Shown: positions 1 to 5,908, counted from the stretch's first letter. The stretch: 6,479 bases of DNA from Candidatus Aegiribacteria sp. (GCA_030640155.1 DAOWJX010000279.1:1-6479), one strand, 5' to 3'. Translations and numbers: made by a program. Notes: a model not told the origin generated them from the letters alone.

Positions 1-1237
1 AATAATCGTTGTTGATGAGGAACATGACAGCAGTTACAAGCAGAACGAACTGCCAAGATACAACGGTCGTGATCTCGCGGTTGTCAGAAGTATGAGGGAA
101 GGTATTCCAGTAATTCTTGGATCAGCAAGCCCTTCGATGGAATCCTACGGAAACGCTGTCAAAGGCAGGTACAACCTCTTGGAGCTTAAGGAAAGAATAG
201 ACGGTCTCCCTATGCCGGAAACCATCCTGGTTAACGCCGGCAGGATGAAGCATCCTCTTCTTTCAAATGAACTTCTGAGCGGAATAGGTAAAAGAACTGC
301 AAAGGGAGAGCAGTGTATTGTTCTCATAAACAGAAGAGGTTTCTCTCCTACGCAGATGTGCAGGAACTGCGGACACCGCGAGGAGTGTCCCAACTGCGGT
401 GTAACTCTTACTTACCATAGAAAGGGACAGGTTCTCAGATGTCACTATTGCGGACACTGGAAGGCGGCTTTGAAAAAATGTCCTATATGCGGTTTTGATG
501 AGTTTTCCCATATGGGTCCTGGAATACAGAAAGTAGAAGAGGCGCTCGGGAAACTGCTTCCGCAAACCAGAGTCATAAGAATGGACGCTGACACAACAAG
601 AGGTAAGAATGCTCACTGGGAAATTCTTGGCGCATTCGCACAGGGTTTTGGAGACGTACTTCTTGGAACTCAGATGGTTGCAAAAGGACATGATTTCCCG
701 GGTGTAACGCTGGTTGGAATAATCGCTGCGGATATGGGGCTTGCCTTTCCCGATTTTCGAGCAGCTGAGAGGACTTTCCAGCTGATCCTTCAGGTTGCTG
801 GAAGGGCCGGCAGGGGATCTATCCCGGGAGAGGTTGTTTTGCAGACTATTGATATTGAGAACACGACCATCAGGACCGCTGCAAGACATGATTACAAAGA
901 TTTCTGGAAAGATGAAAGTAAGGTTCGTAAAGCTTTCGGATACCCGCCTTTCGGGTATCTCATCAGATTTGTCTGGAGTGGACTGGATAACGAAAAAGTC
1001 CGCAAAGCCGCACATTCAAGTGTGAAGGGAATTCAAATCGAAAATGTAAATGTTTCTCCTCCGCAGGAAGCCGCTTTCCCCAGAATCAACAGACGATGGA
1101 GATGGAGTTCACTTGCCAGATCATCATCAAGAAAATCGCTGGCCGAATTGTCGTGGCGAATTAGAGAACAGTTTGAAAGAATACCGCATCCGGGTGTACG
1201 CCTGGAAGTTGATGTAGACCCCCACAACCTCCTCTAG
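1..1237 (+). CDS. priA: Primosomal protein N' (replication restart helicase PriA), C-terminal part; 5' end outside the window
   Basis: PriA is a superfamily 2 DNA helicase that binds abandoned replication forks and starts reloading of DnaB. The reading frame is open from base 2. The Walker B/DEEH box is at 14-25, followed by the family stretch SYKQ and a YNGRDLAVVR segment. Four CxxC pairs (CRNC, CPNC, CHYC, CPIC) lie at 359-490 and form the PriA zinc-binding module with all eight cysteines intact. Helicase motif V (GTQMVAKGHDFPGVT) starts at 665 and motif VI (QVAGRAGRG) spans 791-817. The C-terminal domain shows YPPF at 941-952, an RWRW stretch and the usual DVDPHNLL ending before TAG at 1235-1237. 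About 410 codons are present. E. coli PriA has 732 residues, so the N-terminal DNA-binding region and Walker A are missing only because the window starts inside the gene. The GP motif usual in the C-terminal domain reads SPP here, a mild divergence. No strong terminator follows; the left repeat of the mobile element begins at the next base. Confidence 0.97.
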   Translation, partial: IIVVDEEHDSSYKQNELPRYNGRDLAVVRSMREGIPVILGSASPSMESYGNAVKGRYNLLELKERIDGLPMPETILVNAGRMKHPLLSNELLSGIGKRTAKGEQCIVLINRRGFSPTQMCRNCGHREECPNCGVTLTYHRKGQVLRCHYCGHWKAALKKCPICGFDEFSHMGPGIQKVEEALGKLLPQTRVIRMDADTTRGKNAHWEILGAFAQGFGDVLLGTQMVAKGHDFPGVTLVGIIAADMGLAFPDFRAAERTFQLILQVAGRAGRGSIPGEVVLQTIDIENTTIRTAARHDYKDFWKDESKVRKAFGYPPFGYLIRFVWSGLDNEKVRKAAHSSVKGIQIENVNVSPPQEAAFPRINRRWRWSSLARSSSRKSLAELSWRIREQFERIPHPGVRLEVDVDPHNLL

Positions 1238-1263
1238 GGGACGCACCACACTTCATCAACTTA
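1238..1263 (+). repeat. Left terminal inverted repeat of the RAYT element
   Basis: This 26-base repeat begins GGGACGCACCACAC and ends TCAACTTA. It matches the reverse complement of 2485-2510 at 23 of 26 positions; the mismatches are repeat positions 7, 9 and 18. It starts at the base immediately after the priA stop codon. It contains no internal hairpin of note, so it differs from a classic REP palindrome, which folds on itself. Confidence 0.85.
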
Positions 1264-1291
1264 CGCAAAAATAATTCCTTCTTCGAATTAT
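1264..1291 (-). terminator. Weak intrinsic terminator of the transposase gene
   Basis: On the minus strand a perfect 7-bp stem (ATAATTC pairing with GAATTAT) encloses a 7-nt loop (GAAGAAG). The second arm runs directly into TTTTG, giving a short U-tract. It lies about 50 bp downstream of the transposase stop codon and just inside the left repeat. The stem is AT-rich and so probably inefficient. It could equally be a subterminal hairpin recognised by the transposase. Confidence 0.45.
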
Positions 1292-1339
1292 GAGTAATCA
1301 TTTTATTGAATAAATGAAAAGTAAATATGTGTTACAAGG

Positions 1340-2362
1340 TTAAGTTTCTGTTATTCTCTGAATTGCGGACTTCAATTCTTCTGTTGATCTAAATCGCCGT
1401 GCAGCAGATAAAACTCCTTGAGCACTCAAATTCAATATTTTACCTGTATCGACAAGACTCATCCCCAATTGATTCACAAGTGCATAACTCATGAATTCCC
1501 TCGCTCTTGATGAAGCTCTACTTCTACCTTTTGAAGTTAGGGTTGTATGAGATACCCCCCAATATTCTTTTATGAATTCCAGAAGTTTATCAATTATCTC
1601 ATGTTCATGTTCGCGTTTTCTTAGAAATGAACCTTGTTGATCTTTGATCCTGGCATAGATATGCCTGGCGAAATCAATGTCTCCAAGTATTCTATGTTGA
1701 ATATAACTACTTTTTTTCTGTTCTCTTACTTCCTCAAGCGAAAGTAATCCTTTAGAACCAAGAAGATATGAACCTTCAATCAATTCGCTGTCGGATAAGA
1801 TTGGAATACTCTCATCTTCCTTAATGAATTTATTATACTGAGTTATCTTTTCATCTCTGTGACCTGATATCAAATCAAGAACTTCTTCTGATGCCTGCCA
1901 AGGGTAAAGTCCTTCAAAAAGGATTCCTATATGACCAGTCCATGGATATCTCCCTAACTCTTCAAGACTCGTTACAATTCCGGCCTTAAGAGGGTTGAGA
2001 TGAATGTAGCGTATAAGTTTCAACAAGTATCGATCAGCTTGAACAAGTATTGATCTGTATCTATTCTGAAACAGATGACCTGCTCTGTCATACTTATGAT
2101 TGAAATAATTTGCATGCCCTGTCAGCAGTTTCTGCATGAATTTGGCTAACGGTATATCTCCAGTACGGGTAAGAAAGTGGACATGATTTGGCATCAATGC
2201 CCAAGCATATACTGTAATCCCTGTCTGATCTATGCACTTTTCAAGACGAGAGATGAACCGTTTCCTGTCCCTGTCGTCCTTAAAGATAGACCCCTTTTCA
2301 ATACCACGCACTATGACATGGTTTACTGCGTTCTTCCAATCCAATCGGTTTGTTCTTGGCAT
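1340..2362 (-). CDS. REP-associated tyrosine transposase (Y1/HUH family) with C-terminal DnaA domain IV-like module
   Basis: Y1/HUH transposases cut and join single-stranded DNA through a metal-bound HxH pair and one catalytic tyrosine. The 340-residue protein has the HUH motif in MPNHVH (His60, His62). The segment GHLFQNRYRSILV (95-107) and RYIHLNPLKAG (118-128) are typical of RAYT proteins. Tyr119 in RYIHLNP aligns with Tyr115 of E. coli RayT and is the likely nucleophile. Residues 252-325 resemble the DnaA C-terminal DNA-binding domain: IIDKLLEFIKEYWGV, then RSRASSRAREFMSYALV, then GMSLVDTGKILNLSAQGV with the spacing of its helix-turn-helix. The middle (about 140-250) is charged and unrecognised. 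The gene is the sole passenger of the repeat-bounded element and has its own promoter. ATG at 2360-2362 fits the family N-terminus, but no Shine-Dalgarno sequence precedes it. No frameshift is seen, so the gene appears intact. Confidence 0.9.
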   Translation of the reverse strand: MPRTNRLDWKNAVNHVIVRGIEKGSIFKDDRDRKRFISRLEKCIDQTGITVYAWALMPNHVHFLTRTGDIPLAKFMQKLLTGHANYFNHKYDRAGHLFQNRYRSILVQADRYLLKLIRYIHLNPLKAGIVTSLEELGRYPWTGHIGILFEGLYPWQASEEVLDLISGHRDEKITQYNKFIKEDESIPILSDSELIEGSYLLGSKGLLSLEEVREQKKSSYIQHRILGDIDFARHIYARIKDQQGSFLRKREHEHEIIDKLLEFIKEYWGVSHTTLTSKGRSRASSRAREFMSYALVNQLGMSLVDTGKILNLSAQGVLSAARRFRSTEELKSAIQRITET

Positions 2363-2371
2363 GATACTATT

Positions 2372-2400
2372 AGTGTACGAATAAAATGCTCAAATTTCAA
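2372..2400 (-). promoter_or_regulatory. Candidate sigma70-type promoter for the transposase, likely giving a leaderless mRNA
   Basis: Read on the minus strand, a -35 box TTGAAA (2395-2400, five of six consensus bases) is followed by a 17-nt spacer and a -10 box TACACT (2372-2377, four of six). Only nine bases separate the -10 box from the ATG. Transcription would therefore begin about 2-4 nt before the start codon. This agrees with the lack of a ribosome-binding site and would keep transposase expression low. Prediction only. Confidence 0.45.
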
Positions 2401-2440
2401 GTGCCATTATTATTATTGAACGTAATAGAAATAATGTTAT

Positions 2441-2458
2441 CTATTAATGCATAAATAG
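2441..2458. repeat. AT-rich imperfect palindrome inside the right end of the element
   Basis: The 18 bases starting CTATTAATGC and ending ATAAATAG read almost the same on both strands, with one mismatched pair around a central ATGCAT. It lies 27 bp inside the right terminal repeat. HUH transposases often recognise subterminal hairpins, so this may be a recognition structure or operator. In such AT-rich DNA a chance palindrome is also possible. Confidence 0.3.
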
Positions 2459-2484
2459 TAAATATATAATGATATTGTGTCATA

Positions 2485-2510
2485 TAAGTTGAAGAAGTGT
2501 GCTACGTCCC
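2485..2510 (-). repeat. Right terminal inverted repeat of the RAYT element
   Basis: This 26-base repeat reads TAAGTTGAAGAAGTGT and ends CTACGTCCC on the plus strand. It is the inverted partner of 1238-1263 (23 of 26 positions match). Its outer nine bases, read on the minus strand, are GGG ACG TAG, which form the last two codons and the stop of the neighbouring prenyl synthase-like gene. Confidence 0.85.
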
Positions 2511-3293
2511 TGAGAAGAAGTCGGATAGATACATGATCGAGTGGAAAAGAGTTGCTTCCGGACCATGTCCGGTTATTGTTTCGGCCTGCTCCATAAGGGT
2601 TCGAGCTTCGAACATGGGATTTCTTTCGTCTCTCTTTTCTGACGAGGACTTTACTTTTTCGACAAGATACCAGGCGCGACCGGTAAGCAGTCCTATCTGA
2701 GCGGCATCATCAAGCATTGTGTCAGAAGCTCCGGCAAGTAACGCACCCCCCTGTGCGGCGAATCGTGCTATTTGTCCGCTGGTGATTTCCCATGCAGACC
2801 TTCCATCAGGCACGATGGAAATATCTTCCTCCTGCTGGTCCAGTTTGAGCGACAGTCCGGCAAGCATTCCACGTACTCCTGTAGCCCGAACTGCTTCTGA
2901 AAGCAGCCTTGTGGCATGTCGACCACCACTTTCCGCAAGATGTTCCATTGCAAGAGCGAGAAGCGCATCTCCTGCAAGAATCGCTGTAACATCATCCTGT
3001 TTTTCAAGGAGATCGGGAACGGTGTAATGCATGGCTGCAAAACCAGGAAGAGTAAGATGTACTGAAATACCGGCTCGCAGCATCAGAGCAGCCACTGCGA
3101 CAGGCATACCGGTAGCTCGCGGGTGACCACACCATTCCGAAGCAGCACACGCAAGCAAGCTGATTTCGAGATGATCACTGTGTGTTACACATGAGTGAAG
3201 GGCTTTTTGAAAAGAAGCAGGGATGTCAATCGCAGCCCTGTTGATCGCGCCAAGGGCAGCATCTCCAAGTTCACTTTTCAACTTTTCAAGCAA
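2502..3293 (-). CDS. Degenerate trans-polyprenyl diphosphate synthase-like protein (probable pseudoenzyme)
   Basis: Active family members (IspA type) join isoprenyl diphosphates using Mg2+ held by two DDxxD motifs. This 263-residue protein keeps the scaffold pattern. TAILAGDALLALAMEHLAE (103-121) is nearly the family signature that follows motif one. RGMLAGLSLKLD (141-152) matches the GMxGGQxLDL region. TSGQIARFAAQGGALLAGAS (171-190) matches the KTGALIRAAxxLGAxxAGA helix. GRAWYLVEKVK (205-215) stands where GLAFQxxDDILD should be. A helical tail with EARTLMEQA follows. Both DDxxD sites are gone: the first region reads MHYTVPDLLEKQDD with a deletion, the second VEKVK. GKRLRP is replaced by GHPRATGMP, and the GQ pair by LS. 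No signal peptide or membrane helix is seen. The chosen start is TTG at 3291-3293, 2 nt after the cdaA stop, with only a weak upstream AGAGAAG, so it is uncertain. The open frame argues for selection rather than decay. Its function is unknown; a regulatory or binding role is a guess. Confidence 0.72.
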   Translation of the reverse strand: MLEKLKSELGDAALGAINRAAIDIPASFQKALHSCVTHSDHLEISLLACAASEWCGHPRATGMPVAVAALMLRAGISVHLTLPGFAAMHYTVPDLLEKQDDVTAILAGDALLALAMEHLAESGGRHATRLLSEAVRATGVRGMLAGLSLKLDQQEEDISIVPDGRSAWEITSGQIARFAAQGGALLAGASDTMLDDAAQIGLLTGRAWYLVEKVKSSSEKRDERNPMFEARTLMEQAETITGHGPEATLFHSIMYLSDFFSGT

Positions 3294-3295
3294 AG

Positions 3296-4105
3296 TTATA
3301 TATCTTCTCTGGCGGAGGTCAGTTCGATTAATCTCCTGTTGAATTCATCTTGAGGGAAGGCTTCCTCGAGGATTCCTCCATGTGCAATACTGAAATTCCC
3401 TGTTTCCTCACTGACTACAACTGCAATTGCATCAGATACTTCGGTAATTCCTATCGCTGCCCTGTGACGTGTACCGAGAGCAGGTCGTGGTCTGTTGGAT
3501 TTTGATCTGCCGAAAAATGTTCTTCTTGAGAGAGGAAGGATTGCTCTCGCTCCAACAATAGTACCATTATTAATAATGATTGCCCCATCATGCAGTACTC
3601 CGGGAGGTTGCAGCATTGCTGCTATCAGTGGGGGATCAATCTTGAGCTTGTTCAGCAGAACTGGATCACCATACACTTTTTCGAGGGATTCCTCCCTTTC
3701 AATTACAAATAGTCCTCCGAGCCGGTGCTTCCTCAGAAGAACACAGGATTCCACAAGTGCCTCAATGGTACTTTGCTCCAGTATATCCGCGTGACCATAG
3801 AATTTTCTGAGGTTTCGCCCCATAGTACCCAGAACGTCCTTGATTTCCTCGTGGAATATCACAACTACCGCGATAAAGAAAAGTGGAGTCAGGTTCTGTA
3901 GGAGATAGCTGAAAGTGAAAAATCCAAGTCCACCAAGAATATTCGCGAACAGGATTAGAATCATGAACATTAGAATGACCGGCATTGCCGGTGTATGCCA
4001 GAGGTATTTCAGCAGCATTCTAACAGCTAAAGCAATTATGATGATATTAGCGAGCTGGGCAAGCCAGAATCCACTTACAATTGCATGACCAAGCGGTTGT
4101 ATCAT
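3296..4105 (-). CDS. cdaA: Diadenylate cyclase CdaA (membrane-bound c-di-AMP synthase)
   Basis: CdaA condenses two ATP into c-di-AMP, a messenger that controls potassium, osmolyte and cell-wall homeostasis. The 269-residue product matches the usual length of about 270. Three hydrophobic helices fill roughly residues 12-32, 40-60 and 62-84. They are followed by FHEEIKDVLGTMGR and then the DAC catalytic domain. Both active-site signatures are present: DGA at 173-175 within GVLHDGAIIINNGTIVGA, and RHR at 213-215 within LGTRHRAAIGITEVSDAIAV, followed by VSEETG (231-236). A short basic insert, GRSKSNRPRP, precedes the RHR motif where many homologues are shorter. ATG at 4103-4105 has GGAG four bases upstream and lies 15 nt after the folP stop, indicating co-transcription. 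The next gene begins 2 nt after its stop. The usual downstream partner cdaR/ybbR is not there. Confidence 0.96.
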   Translation of the reverse strand: MIQPLGHAIVSGFWLAQLANIIIIALAVRMLLKYLWHTPAMPVILMFMILILFANILGGLGFFTFSYLLQNLTPLFFIAVVVIFHEEIKDVLGTMGRNLRKFYGHADILEQSTIEALVESCVLLRKHRLGGLFVIEREESLEKVYGDPVLLNKLKIDPPLIAAMLQPPGVLHDGAIIINNGTIVGARAILPLSRRTFFGRSKSNRPRPALGTRHRAAIGITEVSDAIAVVVSEETGNFSIAHGGILEEAFPQDEFNRRLIELTSAREDI

Positions 4106-4120
4106 TTTGCTCCGCTGCCC

Positions 4121-5323
4121 CTAACCTGACGTCCCGTACTCCAATGCACTGGTGATCCGAAGTACCTGAACTGTACCTTCAACATCATGCACTCGTACAA
4201 TATCCGCACTACCTGAAGATAAGGCCGTAACTGCATGAGAACCAATCTCCCTTTCGAAAGGATCTTTCTTGCCAGTCAGCTGGCCGATAAAACTCTTCAG
4301 CGAGTGACCAAGCAGAACTCTGCATCCCAGCCATCTGAACTCCTCAAGCCTGGATATAATGCGAAGATTATCTTCCAGATTTTTCCCGAATCCAATTCCA
4401 GGATCGATAATAATCCTTTCTCTAAGTATTCCAGCTTCTGTCGCTACTTCAATTCGTTCTCTAAAAAATGAATAAATATCCTCGATAACATCTATATATA
4501 CAGGATTATCCTGCATAGTCTCCGGAGTGCCTTTCATATGCATCAGAACAAGAGGAATCCCTGCTTCGGCAACTGTCTGCGCCATGGCTGGATCAGACAG
4601 AGCGGAAACATCGTTAATCATGGAAGCGCCTGCGGACAGGACTGCGCCGGCAACAGATGCATTTGCTGTATCAACTGAGATTACAGCTTCACAATCAGAG
4701 CTAAGAGACTCTATGATCGGGAGAAGACGATCAAGCTGAATATCCGCTGAAACAGGAAGGGATCCCGGACGTGTTGATTCAGCTCCTATGTCAATTATGG
4801 CTGCACCCTGACTAACCATCTGCCTCGCATGAATCAGAGCATCATCCGTATTCAGATATCTGCCTCCATCAGAAAATGAATCCGGAGTTACATTCAGTAT
4901 TCCCATTATCAATGGCTTCCTGCGGAAATCAAGAACTTTCTTTCGAACGTGTATTATGTCAGGTATCACAGGGAAATCATCAAGCGCCTCTTTCAATTCA
5001 CCCGCCAGTGCCGGAAGATCAAATGGCTGTCCATCAAGAGAAGCACAACCCCTTAGAATCTGCCTGGGTGTTCCGATTATCATCGCTTCAGTTTCCTTGA
5101 TTCTGCAGGATACTGATCCTCGGGAAACGATAGCATCTGCTCCGCCCGAGAGCATGCACTGCTTCAGAATATTAGCTGCTGTTGAAGGAAGATACCCGGT
5201 GGAAAAAACAAACACTCTGCATTTGAGCGAGAGTCTGTCCCAGGTTTCAGGATCGGCACCGATAAGTGCAAGTTCTCTCTGCCAGTCTTCATCAGTTACA
5301 AGATGCAGTTTTCTGAGCCGCAT
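4121..5323 (-). CDS. folP: Dihydropteroate synthase with long N-terminal domain
   Basis: FolP joins 7,8-dihydropterin pyrophosphate to p-aminobenzoate, the sulfonamide-sensitive step of folate synthesis in the cytoplasm. At 400 residues it is longer than the 270-280 of E. coli FolP. The TIM-barrel enzyme occupies about 135-395: GILNVTPDSFSDGG (141-154), DIGAESTRPGS (178-188), SVDT (216-219), INDVS (236-240), MHMKGTP (261-267), IIIDPGIGFGK (304-314), GHSLKSFIG (339-347) and VRVHDV (377-382). Residues 1-130 form an extra domain. Its pattern LKQCMLSGGADAIVSRGSV, MIIGTPRQI and QPFDLPALAGEL is of a kind found in long-form FolP proteins of other bacteria. One oddity is the pterin-site SRK motif, which reads SLK: Leu replaces the usual Arg while the Lys is kept. 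The ATG directly follows the folE stop (TGAATG), implying translational coupling. Confidence 0.96.
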   Translation of the reverse strand: MRLRKLHLVTDEDWQRELALIGADPETWDRLSLKCRVFVFSTGYLPSTAANILKQCMLSGGADAIVSRGSVSCRIKETEAMIIGTPRQILRGCASLDGQPFDLPALAGELKEALDDFPVIPDIIHVRKKVLDFRRKPLIMGILNVTPDSFSDGGRYLNTDDALIHARQMVSQGAAIIDIGAESTRPGSLPVSADIQLDRLLPIIESLSSDCEAVISVDTANASVAGAVLSAGASMINDVSALSDPAMAQTVAEAGIPLVLMHMKGTPETMQDNPVYIDVIEDIYSFFRERIEVATEAGILRERIIIDPGIGFGKNLEDNLRIISRLEEFRWLGCRVLLGHSLKSFIGQLTGKKDPFEREIGSHAVTALSSGSADIVRVHDVEGTVQVLRITSALEYGTSG

Positions 5324-5908
5324 TCAGATAACCTTGATTCCCCTTCCAATAAGCGCCAGAGCCTCATTACGGGTTTCCAGCTTCTTCAAATAACCCCGCA
5401 TGGCGGATGTTACTATTCTGGAATCTCTTTTCTTTACCCCCCGCATGGCCAGGCACATATGCTCCGCTTCCATAACAACCATAACGCCCTTGGCAGACAG
5501 TTCTTTCATCAACCTGTCTGCGATTTCCGTGGTGAGCCTTTCCTGAATAGTAGGGCGGGCGGCCATGATTTCCACGGTTTCCACAATTGAACTCAAGCCG
5601 GCTATACGGTCATTCGATGGGAGGTAGACAATATCGCATCTGCCAATGAAAGGTAGGAGATGATGCTCACACAATGAAGAGAAACTGATATCTTTAACGA
5701 TAATCATCTCATTCTGGTCTTTGCATGACATCGTTGTGACTGGCTTAATCTCATCAGGATTCACACCACGACATAGTTCGGCCATTGATCTGGCCATGCG
5801 AGCTGGAGTTTCTCTCAGGCCATCTCTATCAGGATTCTCCCCCACTCCCTCCAGAATCAGCCTTACTCCCTGTTCTATCTTCTTCAGATCCATCATCTTT
5901 TTGATCAT
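5324..5908 (-). CDS. folE: GTP cyclohydrolase I (FolE)
   Basis: FolE opens GTP to make 7,8-dihydroneopterin triphosphate, the first step of folate pterin synthesis. The 194-residue product has the family N-terminus (IEQGVRLILEGVGENPDRDGLRETPARMA). It has the zinc and catalytic motif SLCEHHLLPF (Cys80, His82, His83), IQERLT (121-126) and EHMCLAMRG (149-157), giving His150 and the third zinc ligand Cys152. The segment usually reading GLSKxxR is GLSSIVE (104-110). The Lys and Arg equivalent to E. coli K136 and R139, near the GTP triphosphate, are therefore Ser and Glu. The other motifs are intact, so activity is probable but altered binding is possible. The start is ambiguous. ATG at 5908 has GAGG immediately against it, while ATG at 5896 or 5893 (MDLKKIEQ) fits the family better. 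Either way the gene starts inside ftsH, overlapping by 65-80 nt. Its stop abuts the folP start. Confidence 0.94.
   Translation of the reverse strand: MIKKMMDLKKIEQGVRLILEGVGENPDRDGLRETPARMARSMAELCRGVNPDEIKPVTTMSCKDQNEMIIVKDISFSSLCEHHLLPFIGRCDIVYLPSNDRIAGLSSIVETVEIMAARPTIQERLTTEIADRLMKELSAKGVMVVMEAEHMCLAMRGVKKRDSRIVTSAMRGYLKKLETRNEALALIGRGIKVI

Larger units (their letters stand above)
1238..2510 (-). mobile_element. RAYT-type (Y1/HUH transposase) element with 26-bp terminal inverted repeats
   Basis: The element is 1273 bp and carries one transposase gene on the minus strand. Its ends are imperfect inverted repeats, each beginning GGGACG when read inward. The interior is clearly more AT-rich than the flanking genes, especially at 2363-2484, which fits a recent arrival. 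It lies exactly between two convergent host genes. No target-site duplication is visible: the outer flanks end in CTCTAG on the left and start TGAGAAG on the right. Absence of a duplication is expected for HUH single-strand transposition. The boundaries are inferred from the repeats; true cleavage sites could lie a few bases outside. Confidence 0.8.

Noticed and set aside
263..1015. A 250-codon open frame on the minus strand inside priA
   Set aside because: It is antisense to well-conserved PriA helicase and zinc motifs and its translation shows no recognisable family pattern. It is a shadow of priA codon use.
1219..1240. CCCC and GGGG runs around the priA stop as a terminator hairpin
   Set aside because: A four-base stem with a long loop and no following T-tract is not credible, and the G-run belongs to the mobile element's repeat.
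2418..2446. Possible plus-strand promoter (TTGAAC then TATCTA) inside the right end of the element
   Set aside because: The -10 box matches only three of six consensus bases and no plus-strand gene follows.
1230..2520. Target-site duplication flanking the element
   Set aside because: The bases outside the two repeats (CTCTAG and TGAGAAG) show no direct repeat.
2497..3027. Plus-strand open frames opposite the prenyl synthase-like gene
   Set aside because: The minus-strand frame has clear family similarity along its whole length. The plus-strand products are low-complexity shadows.
4956..5393. A 145-codon plus-strand open frame across the folP start and folE end
   Set aside because: It is antisense to folP and folE with serine/proline-rich translation and no motif; a shadow frame.
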